From assembly GCA_030848705.1 (NCBI GenBank), contig JAUIZM010000017.1, positions 310,001 through 374,000 on the forward strand: a DNA stretch of 64,000 nucleotides. The letters are read 5' to 3'. The DNA comes from Heracleum sosnowskyi. Its lineage: Eukaryota; Streptophyta; Magnoliopsida; Apiales; Apiaceae. The notes below the pieces were generated by a model. The model had not been told where the DNA came from, did no database searches, and saw only the letters and a list, made by a program, of their open reading frames with translations. Shown in pieces: positions 11,301 through 23,415 of this stretch. Made by a program: the position numbers and the translations under genes. Every line of letters begins with the position of its first letter. The stretch's first letter is position 1.

Positions 11301-11704
11301 GGACTTGTGCTACTAAAGTCAGCAATGTACACATTCCCTCTTCTGAATCCAGTCATGACCACATTGTTGTTCCCTGCCTTAGAAACAATACATGCTTCTT
11401 TTGAAAAAGTAACTAAAAATCCTTTGTCACAAAGTTGGTTGATACTAAGCAAATTGTGCTTAAGACCATCCACCAATGCAACCTCATCTATGATGACATT
11501 CTCTTTTGAAATAAAGCCATATCCTTTAGTGTAGCCTTTGCTGTCATCTCCAAAAGCAATACAAGGGCCAGCTCTTTCCTGGAACTCTGTGAGCAGGGTA
11601 GAATCACCAGTCATGTGTCTTGAACAACTACTATCCAAGTACCAAAGATTCCTTTTGTCTCCCTGCACACAATAAAACCAAATCAAGTTGATTTTGGTAC
11701 CCAA
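8340..11704 (-). pseudogene. pol: Element B pol (protease, integrase, reverse transcriptase, RNase H), frameshifted
   Basis: Domains run in copia order. The protease near 11630 reads DSSCSRHMTG, so the catalytic Asp-Ser-Gly has become Asp-Ser-Ser. The GAG-pre-integrase zinc finger follows, then the integrase core with HMDLFGP, RSDNGTEF and a NGVVERKNRT glutamate motif, a long linker, a reverse transcriptase with YVDDI at about 9270-9284, and an RNase H with SDADYAG and a STAEAEY segment. One frameshift at about 11160-11185 separates protease/zinc finger from the rest. The linker near 10090-10210 has four near-repeats of a VDS(H/Q) peptide encoded by copies of the element's nucleotide motif. 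The pol frame overlaps the end of gag in another frame. Confidence 0.92.
10090..10210 (-). repeat. Short tandem repeat in the B pol linker made of the element's private motif
   Basis: Four copies of CTGTCAACGRA, spaced about 21-24 bp apart, start at about 10116, 10140, 10161 and 10185. On the coding strand they encode repeated Val-Asp-Ser-(His/Gln) units between the integrase and reverse transcriptase. Element D pol has an unrelated Asn/Asp/Ser/Gln-rich linker here. Confidence 0.8.
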
Positions 11705-14154
11705 GTTTCCTTGGGTCCTGTTTTGTTAGCCTTTGACTTTCCTTTTAATTCATTTTTCACCTTGGGCTCAGATTGATTTAAATCAACCTTTATCTTTGGT
11801 GTTGATTTCTGAGGGTTGCTCACATTTTCATTCACAGCATGCATAGTTGGAGGAACAAACATGTTATTCACATTCCATGGCATTTGTGGCACATTAAACA
11901 TATTCATGTATGGATTAGGCACAAATGGCATGCTAGCATATGGATTCTGAAATTGTGCATATGGAGCAAACATGTTAGGCATAACAGACATTGTAGGCAT
12001 AGAACCATTCATTGCAGGCTTAGGCATTTTCACATTAGCAGTCTTCTTAACAGATTTGTAGTTAGTAGATAAATGACTAACACTTCCACAATTAACACAT
12101 GTCTTTCTAGGAGCATATTTATCAGGTGTGTAATTGTTATGTTTGTTAATACCTACTTTGCCATTCCTGTTATTCTTTTTATTTCCCTTAGCCTCAACTT
12201 GAATTTTCTCTAACTTGTCTTTCAATTGCTTGTTAGACAAGTGACCTACATTAGCTTTTTCAACAGGCTTCTCAACTTTCTTTGATTTACTAGACTCACC
12301 TTGAACAAAGTTCTTGGTGACAGGACCATACTTGTTATTAAGTCTAGTGAGTTCTTCTTTTCTTTTCTCTGTCAACGAAACAGCCTGATCGGTTGATGGT
12401 TCATATGTCAACGAAACTTTGCATTCCGTTGACATATCAACCTTCAACAAATGATCATTGTTGTTTGTTGACTCTGTTTCTGATTCTAAGGTTTCACCAG
12501 CATACCCTAGCTTCTCTTTGTTCTTTTTCCATGATTGCTCACAGAAAGATTCCATACCTTGAACATTAATGATGTTGGTAGCAACATTCCTGGAATCCTT
12601 CCATTTTGCAATCACACTTTGTTCTATTTCAAGTTGTGTTTTAAGAATTTCTTCCCTTTCTAACACTTTCTCAAGTTCCTTCTTAGCATCCCTACTAACA
12701 CACCTCATTTTCTCAAATTCAATGAGCTGTGCTTCTAACATGGCATTCCTATCACTTAAGAGCAAATTAGTCTCTTTTATTCTTGAATTCTCTTTGGTAA
12801 GTGATTTAAGAGTAACACACAAATTATATAGTATAGTAGACATTTCATTTACTGCACTATCGCATTCCTCTTTAGAAAGCTCAGAAAGATTAGTAATTGT
12901 TACCTGGTTGCTTGAGGAGCTTGCTTCCTGCTCATGATTGTTAGCCATAAGAGCCAAGTTGACATACTCAACATCATCATCAGAATCTTCACCATTACCA
13001 GCCCAATCATACTCCTGAGACATGAAAGCCTTTTCTTTTTGCTTGAGAAGTTCAAAGTATTTCTTTTTATAATCAACAGGCTCAAATTTCCTGTTACCCT
13101 TCTCAACCTTGGGCTTTCTGCAGTCTCCAGCAAAGTGACCAATCATTCCACAATTGAAACATTTAGACTTAGACTTTTCAATCCAGTTATTTTTGCTAGG
13201 TTGAAAGTCTCTCCTTGGTGGCCTTGCTTCTGAGTTTCTCTTGAATTTGAACTTAGAGAATTTCCTTGAAAGAAAAGCAATGTGTTCATCAATCTCATCT
13301 AAGTCATCCAAGTTGGCTGGTTCTGGTTCTTCTTCTTCTGTCATCTTGCCTTTTCCCTTGCTAACATCACTCCTACAACTAGCTCGACTAGTTGTGGCTT
13401 TTGCAGCTTCTTCATTGTCATCTTTCAGTTGGTTCACAGATGCAATCAATGCAATAGATCCACCTTTCTTCTGTACCTTTTCAATTTCTTCATCTTGCTC
13501 CATTTCCAACTCATATGTCTTTAAATTTCCATAAAGCCTTTCAAGAGTGTAGTCTTTATACTCTTGAGTGTTTATGAGAGAAACAGTCATAGGCTTCCAT
13601 TCTTTTGGAAGAGCTCTAAGAAATTTAAGGTTTGAATCCTTGGTTTAATAGATCCTTCCATACAACTTTAATCCATTCACAAGCTTTTGAAACCTACTAA
13701 ACGTGTCATTTAGGGTTTCACCAGCTTTGAAATGAAAGTGCTCATATTGTTGTATGAGAAGTTGCATTTTGTTCTCCCTAACTTGCTCAGTTCCTTCACA
13801 AAGAGTTCTAATAGTGTCCCATACTTCTTTAGAGGTTGTACAGTTTATGACATTGTCAAACATCTCTTGCTCCAAACCATTAAACAGAATGTTCATGGTT
13901 CTTTTATCTTTATGGATTTCTGCAACATCTTCAATAGTCCATTCTGAGACAGGTTTTGGAATTTCTACATCAGGAGCATCATCTGGCAGTCCAACTCTAG
14001 ATGCAAACTTCATGGGAACGTGTGGACCTTTCTCAATGCAGTCTACATACCTCTCATCCATAGACATGAGATGTAAATGCATCTTTACTTTTCAGTGAAA
14101 GTAATTGTCCTTATCAAGAACTGGTATCTTTACACCTGCATCCTTCTTCACCAT
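11683..14154 (-). pseudogene. gag: Element B gag with two in-frame stops
   Basis: The best start is the ATG at 14154, 50 bp inside the PBS. The N-terminal 200 residues match the copia gag (UBN2-type) fold, with the NCTTSKEVWDTI and YEHFHFKAGE segments. A CCHC zinc knuckle (CFNCGMIGHFAGDC) lies near 13110-13155 and a second Cys/His cluster (CVNCGSVSHLS) near 12065-12100. Between them is a Glu/Lys-rich, probably coiled-coil section. A Met/Pro/Asn-rich tail follows and the protein ends WVPKST. Stops interrupt it at 14092-14094 (TGA, probably replacing Trp) and 13645-13647 (TAA). Copies of the RTCAACGRAA motif lie in the coding sequence at 12371-12435. Confidence 0.9.
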
Positions 14155-14203
14155 GGTTACTGTTTTGGTCTTGATCTTTAAACTTCTTGTATGTTAGAAG
14201 CTT

Positions 14204-14215
14204 GCTCTGATACCA
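14204..14215 (-). promoter_or_regulatory. Element B primer-binding site (initiator tRNA-Met)
   Basis: The minus strand reads TGGTATCAGAGC two bases inside the 5' LTR. This is the standard plant site complementary to the 3' end of initiator tRNA-Met. Confidence 0.95.
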
Positions 14216-14217
14216 AT

Positions 14218-15243
14218 TGTTAATCCCAAATGACCAAACAGAATTGTAGAAGAGGGGGGGGGGTTGAATACAATTCTAGATATTTTAAACTTGAAATAAC
14301 TTTCGAAATAAAACTGAACTTATAAAATAAAAACACAAGCACTTAAATAATTTCAGTTGGATTGTTTGATGATCCAACTGAAGTGTTTTTATTGCGGAAA
14401 TAATCTGTGATACAAAATGTACACAGCTGCTCAGTTACAAGAATGTAGATAAGTATGCTCTCAAAGATAGCTAATACAATCTATTTGTTTTTCTTCTCAC
14501 ACTATGTTTTAACTGCTACACTTGGTTATAAATATTCCCAAGTTTACAATGCTATTTTTGGCTACTCTAAAGTACACTAAAGGTAACCGCCAGTAGCTTG
14601 CTTTTCATCCCTTTTGTCTAATGGTCCTTGGAGATCTTTGCTTTTGTCTTTTTGCTTATTATGATCACTCCCAAGAACCTAATTGGAAATTGGAATGTTT
14701 CCTTATTTCCAGTGACCATTTTGATGGCTTCCAATGCAAAGTACACTTCCATATCTCCCTTTTGATCTGTCAGATAACTGTCACTATCATTTTGTCAACT
14801 ATTCAGAAAAGCAATAATGATTCGTTGATAGTAGAGAGATGTGTTTCGTTGATAGCTTTATTCTTTGTTTCGTTGATGGTATAACCCTCGTTTCGTTGAT
14901 AGAGTAGTCTTCATTCCGTTGATAGAGTAATCTTCATTCCGTTGACATGTCTTCACTTAGACAAAATTACAAGGCATAATATATTTACAATTCACCAACC
15001 TATTTTGCCTATCTAGTACTTAGTCAACATGACTTAGAAAACCTATCTAATACCTACAACAAAATGCATATCAAACTATGAAGTATTGTACAATGCAGTT
15101 GCTGCATTACTCATTCCGTTGATGAGCTTCCTGTCAACGAAACGCTGCAAAGCATGCCATTCCGTTGACAGTTACAAAATGACTTAATACAAAATCTACT
15201 AAGTGTTTTTATAATTATCATCAAGAACAACATATTCCTAACA
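14218..15243 (-). repeat. Element B 5' LTR
   Basis: This 1026-bp LTR has the same ends and motif cluster as 2099-3128. Differences seen by eye include C/T and G/A changes and the length of the G-tract. The element promoter should lie here, but no TATA box can be assigned with confidence. Confidence 0.95.
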
Positions 15244-15248
15244 AAACT
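15244..15248. repeat. Target-site duplication AAACT, right of element B
   Basis: Exact match of 2094-2098. Confidence 0.95.
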
Positions 15249-15969
15249 TCCTCACTATCATTGCCATATCCCCATCCTCCAGCTGATCAAGTTTTTCCAA
15301 AGAATAGAAGTCACCACCAGATTGATCAGTGGATGTTAGGCCATATTCAGCCACAATAACATCCATGTCAGAACTGGAAGGTTGAGCAACCTTCACTTCC
15401 AGTTGCTATGGGACTTCTGTTGCCAATGCAGTAGAAGTACTAACTATCTTTCCAGTTCCATATATCTCCTTTTGCTGAATCTGCTCCAGCTCATAGGTCT
15501 TCAGAACACCATAAAGTCTTTCCAAAGAAATCTCTCCAAGATCTCTTGCTTCTCTAATAGCAGATATTATGTGCTCTAAATAAGTTGGAAGTGTCAGGAG
15601 GAACTTCTTGTTAATCTCTTTGATAGTGTAGTGCTTTCCATTGAGATTCAGATCATTTATCAATTTGTTGTATCTTTCAAAAACCTCAGAGATACCTTTA
15701 CCAGGGTTTGATCTGAAATGCTCATATGAAGATGTGAGAATTTCCAACTTATTCTCTCTGACTTCCTCTGTCCCCTCATTGATTATCTCTATTGTGTCCC
15801 AGATGTGTTTGGCAGTAACACAGTTTAGAACATGATTATGCATGACAGGATCAAGACAATCAACTAGTATCAACGGTAAACATGCATCCATGGAAGCATC
15901 CTCTTTCTCATCAGCTGTGTAGTCCTTGGGATCCTTAGGGTACATCCTAACAGCTCTAGTTATAACATT
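15249..15969 (-). pseudogene. gag: Element A gag, middle part
   Basis: This is the gag segment between insertions B and C. It carries the conserved copia gag features (NCVTAKHIWDTI, EGTEEVRENKLEIL, YNKLINDLNLNGK and LERLYGVLKTYELEQ segments), which lie in the N-terminal half of intact copia gag proteins. An in-frame stop falls at about 15405, after which the frame continues in the same sense towards the B insertion. The fragment is bounded by the TSD of C at 15965-15969 and that of B at 15244-15248. Confidence 0.88.
15965..15969. repeat. Target-site duplication ACATT, left of element C
   Basis: ACATT directly precedes the TGTAATAACCC end of C and is repeated exactly at 29535-29539. Confidence 0.95.
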
Positions 15970-18900
15970 TGTAATAACCCGAATTTTTGGTAAAATTAAA
16001 ACTTTTCTTATTATGATTAAGTACATCAGTGAATAGTGATTTCAATGAACAGTGGTTGTAATGAATGGATATTTCTATGGATAATGATCCCGATACATAT
16101 GTGTATTTTCTGAACAGTGTAATTCAGTGGTTGACGACGTAGATAAGAATAATCTATCGTCCAGGAAATGAGTTAATGTACCCTAGAAGGGAGTTGAGAA
16201 GTGAGTTAGAGTACTCACTATAATAATTACAAAATGGGAAGAGCAAATATGTACTAGTGGAGTACAGAGAGAATGAATGTATGTGAACGAAGTTAGAATT
16301 CAGAGAATCCAAGCGTTGTTTATTCCATCATTGACAGAGGAATCAAGAATATAATAATTGGATTATAAAATGAGGATATTAAATATTAGAAGTCCAAGGG
16401 AGGATACATTATGAGAGGGAAAGAGGATTGAGAATATAATCCTAGAGCAAAGAGAATGCAAACGAGATAGAGAACGTTTTCCGAGATAAAGAGAAAACGC
16501 AAAGGAAATTGGACACAACAATTGTTTGAGGATTTAGGCCACACTATTACCTTGGAGTGCAACATATAAGTTGTAACAATTGATTTTTATTAGATTAGAA
16601 AGTGAGGAATCCAATTGGTGAAAGAAAGGAGAACTCAAGTGATGAAGGAGCAAGTCAACTACAACATGGGTGATGTTTTAACAACTTTGCCAAAAAGAGG
16701 TATGCATAACCACAACCATACAAGTGTCAAGACCAGATCTAACACTTTAATAAAGTGATATTGATAAGGATTAGGTTATAATATCATTTGGAAAGAACAA
16801 AGTAGCAAGCAAACACACAAACACTCTCCACTGCCCAGCAGGAACATCAAGGAAAGAAAAATTCATATCTCCAGATTCGGAGCTCTATAAATCACCAAAT
16901 TTTTACCGTATCTTCTCCACTCCATGGGTAAGGTTTTTTAAAAATTTCATGGCAATCTAAGGGGTGTAGCCTAGTCAAATCCCTTCCCCAAGTTGAAGAT
17001 TCCAATCTGCCCTGTTCCTGGCAGTTTCTGCCATCGATCTTAAAACGCCCATAAGTAGAGCTTCAAGCATTCCATGGTGATGATCTAGGACTCAAAAGAA
17101 AGCCCGTGAAGATCCGAAGGTGTGGTAAAAGATTTGAGAACGAAACTCTTATTTTTCGATTTTATATGATTTTTACAAGATGGTGTGTTCTAGGATGATT
17201 AGTTACTAACTTAGTTTTCATATTTTGTTTCTTGATGGTTTGGCTTCCAAAGGATGTTCTAAGCAAGGTTTAAGAGTTGTAAAGTCTTTAGAGCACTTCT
17301 AATCTTCAAGACAAGGTATAAATCTTTGGAAACCCCTTTGATGAATATTGTGTTTTAATGGAGTTTTGATGTGGTATGCATGTTTAGAGGCATGAATCTT
17401 ATGTGGTTGTTATGAAAATGGAAAAATAAGTATTGTAGCTCCAAGACCTGTTGAGGCAGTGAGGAAGATGATGAATGGTGTATATGAGTCTTGGGTGTTG
17501 GTTGAATGCTTATTTGGGTTGGTTAAAAATTGGATTATTCGATTTTAAGCCGTCGTAATGCCCGATTTTCGATAACTCTAAAAACTGCCTAGAATCCGAA
17601 AACCTAACTGCCTCTTTTGGTTCAGTAATGAACATGAGTGTGTAGAGCTTTGTTTCTAGTTTACGTGAGCGCAAGAATCATGTCATTACGATTAACGGTT
17701 TAGGAGAAACATGTGTTTTAGTGTAAGGCGTTCGTAAAACCAAACCGCACCACTTAGTCAACTTTGAGGCTATGATCGAACCACTTAGAGGTCATAATAA
17801 AATGTGAAACTTTGTGGTAATATGCTAGGTACGTTCAGGAAGACCCTCGAAAATATTTCGTGCTAAAAGGATTAAATTTCAATTTTATAAAAATGCGTGA
17901 GCGAGCATGCTCGAGTAAAGGATCTTAAGGAGTAAACTTGAAAGTGAACTTTGTACTTGAGTTAGTATATACTTAGTATGGTGAAAGCGTTAAGTTATTA
18001 ATCTTGAACCTTGTATTGATTCTAGATTACTGGGCCAACCTGAGACTTACTGCTACTTCGGGATTTCCAGGCAAGTTTACTAAACCTTACTCTATTGTTC
18101 ATAGTAGGTATATTTTCAAATGTTCAATACTTGCGTATTCCAAATTATATATCAACTCTTTTGTTGCGAGTATTGTGGAAAGTTTTCTAATACTATATTA
18201 CACTTATCAAAATGTTTGATTTCCTGATGATGCAAGTTTTCTAAATCTATACTTTGGAGTATTAATTATATAATACTGCTTTTGCCATGTATAGTGTTGT
18301 ATAGTTTTGAGATAAATGATTATATCGTGTTAAATAGAATTTGACTTTTGGATATTATACGAGCTTTGAGATAATGTACTTATGAACCGGTATACCTTGT
18401 AGCTCTATAGATAAGAGCATGTTTATTGTTTCGACTCCAGACCTGGAGTCGATATTTTTTTGTTATATAGATAGTCGTGAAAACCCGGAGGGATTCCAGC
18501 GGCAGAGTACTATTCATCTTGAGGAATATTATTAATAATCATTATTTATGTTCCAGAAAGTATTTATTACTTGGAAATGATTTGGTAATTGGCTTATAAG
18601 CTAGATATCGGGTAACTGTTATTCGATGATTATTTATTTAATGAATATTATTTTTGAATATTCATTTAAGGTTTATTTATTTAATGAATATTATTTTGAA
18701 TATTCATTTAATGAATATTATTTTGAATATTCATTCAATCATTATTTATTTAATAAATATTATTTTTGAATATTCGTTTAAGGTTTATTTATTTAATAAA
18801 TATTATTCGATTATTTATTAAATACTTTTAACACCTTTTAAAATGAGTTGTATTATTTAAAGTTTATCCTCGACCTTCAATAATTACGAGGATATTCTAA

Positions 18901-20619
18901 GCTGTACTATTAATTATTTTAAATCAAGGGGAGGTTCCCAAACACTGTTTTTTTTCCATTTAAATCTATCTTTTAAGAGAATTTAAATACTCGCTCAACT
19001 ACCAAAAATATGGGAAACCTGATTTAAGTGACTGCTACTCATTTTAAACTCTCAACTCAAAACTGTCAGGGGACATATATTTTCTCGGAGCAATTTAATT
19101 GCTGCAAGTCAAATGTTGTGTTACCACCTCAACGATCGAGGGGTAAATTGATGGAACAAGTCGATATCCATTAACAAGCAATAGCTTGGGAAATATTGGA
19201 GAATCTTCCTTTCCAACCTAGATATAACTACTTAGTGGAGTCGTATCAACAAGTATTACACTTGGGGAAAGGAGGACGATCTTTACGTTTCAGAGTCATG
19301 GATTTCATCCGAACTAGGAGCGGTATAAGAGGTCGAGTTGCGCCGACCCATCCATTTTTATTGCCCCAAATGGGCCGGGAGATCCAGAAAGGCGGTAGAC
19401 AATGTCAGGCTGTCGTGTTCTTCCATCTACATGTAGAAAACATTTTTAGTTGTACGACCTGCTACTGATCATAGTGAGGTTGGGACAACTGGCGCGGTGA
19501 TTACTCCAGTATTGGTTCTTCATCCAATTTTGGATATTCCTGCAACATGTATTGGGGTGACGAACCGATCATGTTGGCAGGGGGTTAAAAAGTGTTTAAA
19601 AATGAAGTTCAATAAATCCTTGCAACTTCATCTTTTATTTTATGAGTTATGACTCTGAGGAAACCTTACTCAGATTATATATGCATGAGTGGATTTTGGG
19701 TTACGGAACATTATATGAAATTTTCCTCGTAAATTCATCTTTTATATCATATGACTCTGTGGATACCTTACATAACATGAGTTATGGTAAGGGAGTTGTT
19801 TATACTGAATCACCTTATAACTTCATCTTTTAAGTTATATGTTGATATCCTACTTACATAGCAGATATATTTCGGAAAGGTTATATTGGTTTACTTTGAA
19901 ACCTCATCTTTTATATTATACTAGAACTTTGTTCATAATATAGTAAAAGTTTGCAGAAATATTATGAAATGATATTTGAAATACAACAATGGTACTGTTT
20001 TTGGAATACATTCCGATAAGGAAATAATTTCAGTATCGAGATCTTTTGACAAATTATTGTCTTATACCCGCTTTATTCTGGGTTGAGTTAAAGGCAGGAT
20101 TATGCCATACTTTTATTACCTTGCTGAGCTATCGCTCACTCTTGCTAATGTTTTATAAATATTATATAGCAGCGAAGTAGGATACCAAGGATTCGGCGCA
20201 CATCCCTCAGGCGAGTGTTAAGCACAAGGCATTCTCATGAGCAGTTTCTAGCAGTGATCCTGGAAGTAGTGTGACCCAGTCAGATCAAGCTGGCTTGGTA
20301 TTCATCTTATGTATAGATATGAATGGTATGAGAGGGTGGTGAGTATTACAAGGCTAAGTTGGTAATGTACCATTACTTAGGAGTTGTATCAATAGCAAAT
20401 TCAAAAGACATTTGGGTATTGTAATAAAGATTATTTATTCTGCAATGGTTGTAATTGTGTCATTTCTGAGACTCTAACCTGTGTGTGTGTGTGTGAGTTA
20501 TATACATTGTGGGGTCATAAGCAGATGAATTGTGTCTTTTGTGAGTAAAGCAGGCAATGCAAGAAGTAAGTGGATCGTGACTACTCTAAATCCCTGACCC
20601 CGGATTTGGGGCTGTTACA
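15970..20619 (+). repeat. Element C 5' LTR (4650 bp)
   Basis: The LTR is bounded by TGTAA...TTACA. Compared with the 3' copy it has about 130 extra bp at roughly 16680-16815; the 3' copy lacks this at 25730. It holds an A+T-rich inverted-repeat array at 18640-18830, degenerate 85-110-bp repeats around ACTTCATCTTTTAT at 19620-19920 and a short GT run near 20480. No protein-coding gene is evident. Confidence 0.93.
18640..18830. repeat. A+T-rich inverted-repeat array in the C LTR
   Basis: Four to five tandem variants of an imperfect palindrome pair AATGAATATT with AATATTCATT around a short ATTTTG core. The 3' LTR copy (27545-27740) has an extra partial unit, so copy number is changing. Confidence 0.8.
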
Positions 20620-20623
20620 GAAA

Positions 20624-20635
20624 TGGTATCAGAGC
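20624..20635 (+). promoter_or_regulatory. Element C primer-binding site (initiator tRNA-Met)
   Basis: TGGTATCAGAGC lies four bases after the 5' LTR. Confidence 0.95.
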
Positions 20636-22999
20636 GTTAGGTTACAGTCCTCAGAAACGATAGGAGATCGAGTCTTACAATACCCTTAATAATGATAAGA
20701 ACATCTAGAGCTCAAATTGAGTTCGTAGTCGAGTTAGAGGACATGACCCTGACTGTTTAAGATGAAGCCTGAGAGGGGACTTCTTCTGGGAAACCGTACT
20801 TAGGACTTCATGGTTAGTCACCTCGATTCGTATGAGTTATAGATTGATGGGATTCTGAGATACCAGACCCTGAGGCCTTCGAGTAGGCAGTTGATGATGC
20901 GTTCCTTGAAATGGACGGAAACCCGATACAGGAAGATCCATAGGAGGATCTAGAGGAAGACTCCATAGTGGTTCAAGGAAAGAATCTTGTAGAGAACGTG
21001 TTGATTGATAAAGATGTGGCATGTTACTTGAGGTCGTATAATAGGACCGGACGAACCTTCAGAGGTCAAATAAGTGCCGATATGAGAGTTTAGAATCGTT
21101 ATGATTCAACAAGAGATATGACGAAGAGACGGGGTAGAGTCTCCAAAGCAGAAGAGGTAGAGGCAGAATAACCAATACCGGTGGAATGATTCGATTTGAA
21201 CGAGACCCGTTACTCGTAGTCTGTTACAGTGCCTAGGGAGGCAGCATACGTAAGAACAAAGACGTTCAAACTTCATCTATGATTAAGGGTACTTAGTGAC
21301 CTTAACTAGTAGAGGTATTACCTTATTTAGGGGGTTTAACTCCCCACGATCAGTGATTCCACCAAGGAAGGTGTTTACTATGGTACTGAGGCATTTTATT
21401 ACCTCGAGCAAGATTTTTGTATGTACGTACTACGTAAGGTGTCGTTGTAACACGAGTGCGCCAAAACGAGATATATTTAAAGAATCAAGACGGACTAAGA
21501 AAGTCTGGGAAAGACTTAAATAAAAAGGCTGTTATGCCACAAGTGTTAAGCTTATGTAGCATCCGGGATTGATACAAGAAAGGAAATGTTTGGTATGAAA
21601 ACGTTTATAATAGTAATTGGGTTTAAGCCTGTAGATTCTAACGATCTTCCGGAGTACCGCCCATTTGACATATGGAATTCGTCGTTGCTATGGGCGACAC
21701 CGGTATCGAAGTCCTCTTACGATAGAATGCTTGCTTGAGATGCTTGCGCCGAGTCGAATAGAACTCCCTGCGATTGCAAATGTTGATGGTTGAATTCTTA
21801 GCGACTATTATAAGTCGGCAATGACGTAAGTATCGAACACCTTAGGGTGCGTGGAAAAGAAAAGCTTTGGAATTGAACGATTATCCATTAGAGGAGCCGA
21901 CATAAAAGGCATCCGTAGAGACCTTGGTAGTACCCTCCCCATTTGCAAATTATGTGGGGTACCTCCCCAATCTATGATCTATCTTGACCTCTCTCCAGGA
22001 AAGAATTCTGATAAAGGGTATATTCCCTCTTCGAAGTTAGTTTATAACACTTGTGTTAAATCATATTTAATTTCAATTGTGTTAGAGAATGTCACGATGC
22101 CTACTTTCAGGTTTTCGAAGCCCTGTCAAATGATGTTATTCAAGCTTCCACTTTTCTTCAAATAATGAATAACCCTATGATGATACCTCGCCACTTGCTT
22201 GTTAAGTACCAGTATCTTTTTGGTTATTCTTTTCTTTGGAAACCGCACCTTTGGAATCTGTTCAATTTTAATCCAAGGTGTTCCTTTGAGAAATATTGTC
22301 GAAAGGCGATAATCATTAAATTGATCTCGAATTGCTTTCATACTTTTCAACTTCCACTGAGACGAACAACCCTATACTTATAGGGGCTACAAGGACTATC
22401 TGTCTATGTGATAGAAGTCTGATGGGACGCCATCACTTGTGAGTTGTGAAATACAAGAAGGCTAATTACCTTTAGTAATGTCTCAATCGAGGCACACAAC
22501 GTTGAGTTCTTATGATCATGTTGATCTCTCGGTAAATTCTCTTACCTCCAATAAGGTTACCTTAAAACTCATAACCTTATGATCACCAGTGTGTGACGTT
22601 TTCCTTGATATGGGAGCTATCTTTTCAAGGCCCCATAATTTTTGTTATCCTCATTGAATTCCAAGGGGAGGCCAACCAGGTCAAATAAGTCAAAATTCGC
22701 TGATAGGAATTAGATTCGCAACGAAATCGCCTATGACAGGAGCTAATCCCTAAGACGAATAGAATATTAGTGACATATCAATGAAATTGGTTTATTCTCC
22801 CAAGGATATTATGATAATGGAAAGGGGGTCAATCGATATATGTGAAAGGAATATCGATGTGCCGTGAACTCCAGTGACAACGGTGTTAGATAGATGCCCT
22901 ATAGTGGAATTGAGATTTTGGAGGAGTTGTTTACGAATGGACACTACCTCTGGGTTAGCAAGATAAGTACTGGCGATGGAGTCAGAGGGAGCTGGTATT
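20636..22999 (+). other. Element C interior, 5' part, unrecognisable
   Basis: By position this 2.4-kb stretch should hold the leader and N-terminal gag. I find only short open segments and no convincing domain, and stops occur in all frames. It may be very decayed gag or contain rearranged sequence. Confidence 0.5.
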
Positions 23000-23279
23000 G
23001 TGACTTGGGAGAGGTGCGACGTGTTGTTTTTAGAGAAATAATTTCCGGAAATATATGGAGACCCGGATGAAAATAAAAGTTAAAGAGTTAAAACAAGAAA
23101 CCATGACTGTGACCGAGTATGAGGCCAAGTTTTCCGAATTATCGAGGTTTGTTCCGGAGTTTGTGAACACAGAAGAAAAGAAAGCCAGTAGGTTTCAACC
23201 AGGGCTACCTCCAACAAGCAGCCCACTGTCAGGACCTTTAGATAGCAGGTACCCTTCTATACTATTTAGACAGAGCTAA
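23000..23279 (+). pseudogene. gag: Element C gag fragment
   Basis: The stretch encodes a segment typical of chromovirus gag: an FLEK-FPEIY-like start, then LKQETMTVTEYEAKFSELSR and FVPEFVNTEEKKASRFQPGL. Related proteins have these in the retrotransposon-gag domain. A stop interrupts the first part near 23040 and the frame is lost after 23279. Only about 90 residues of a normally much longer protein can be recognised. Confidence 0.82.
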
Positions 23280-23415
23280 TGTATCGTTGTATATCAAGAA
23301 GTTGCATGACAATTAAACCTTAAGGCCGAGCCGCTAAGGGAATAATTACAAGTAAAAATAGTCAATCGAGGGATTTTCCCATAAGACTGGTACATCCAGG
23401 TTGTGAACTAGAGAT

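Larger units (their letters stand above)
2099..15243 (-). mobile_element. Element B: full-length Sirevirus (SIRE/Maximus) copia retrotransposon
   Basis: This 13,145-bp element reads on the minus strand. Its order is 5' LTR (14218-15243), PBS, gag, pol, a 0.5-kb spacer, a long additional ORF region, PPT and 3' LTR (2099-3128). The extra ORF after pol, large size and initiator tRNA-Met PBS place it in the Sirevirus genus. The LTRs differ at about a dozen sites by eye (about 1.2%), mostly transitions, so it is fairly recent. Two stops in gag, a frameshift and an altered protease motif in pol, and two stops in the extra ORF make this copy non-autonomous. Confidence 0.95.

Noticed and set aside
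11683..11704. Classical -1 frameshift signal at the B gag-pol overlap
   Set aside because: No XXXYYYZ slippery heptamer or following stable stem is visible, and D lacks any overlap of the two frames.
22600..22650. A DMGAIFS stretch resembling a protease active site in element C
   Set aside because: It lies upstream of the gag fragment, which is the wrong order, and flanking residues do not match a protease.
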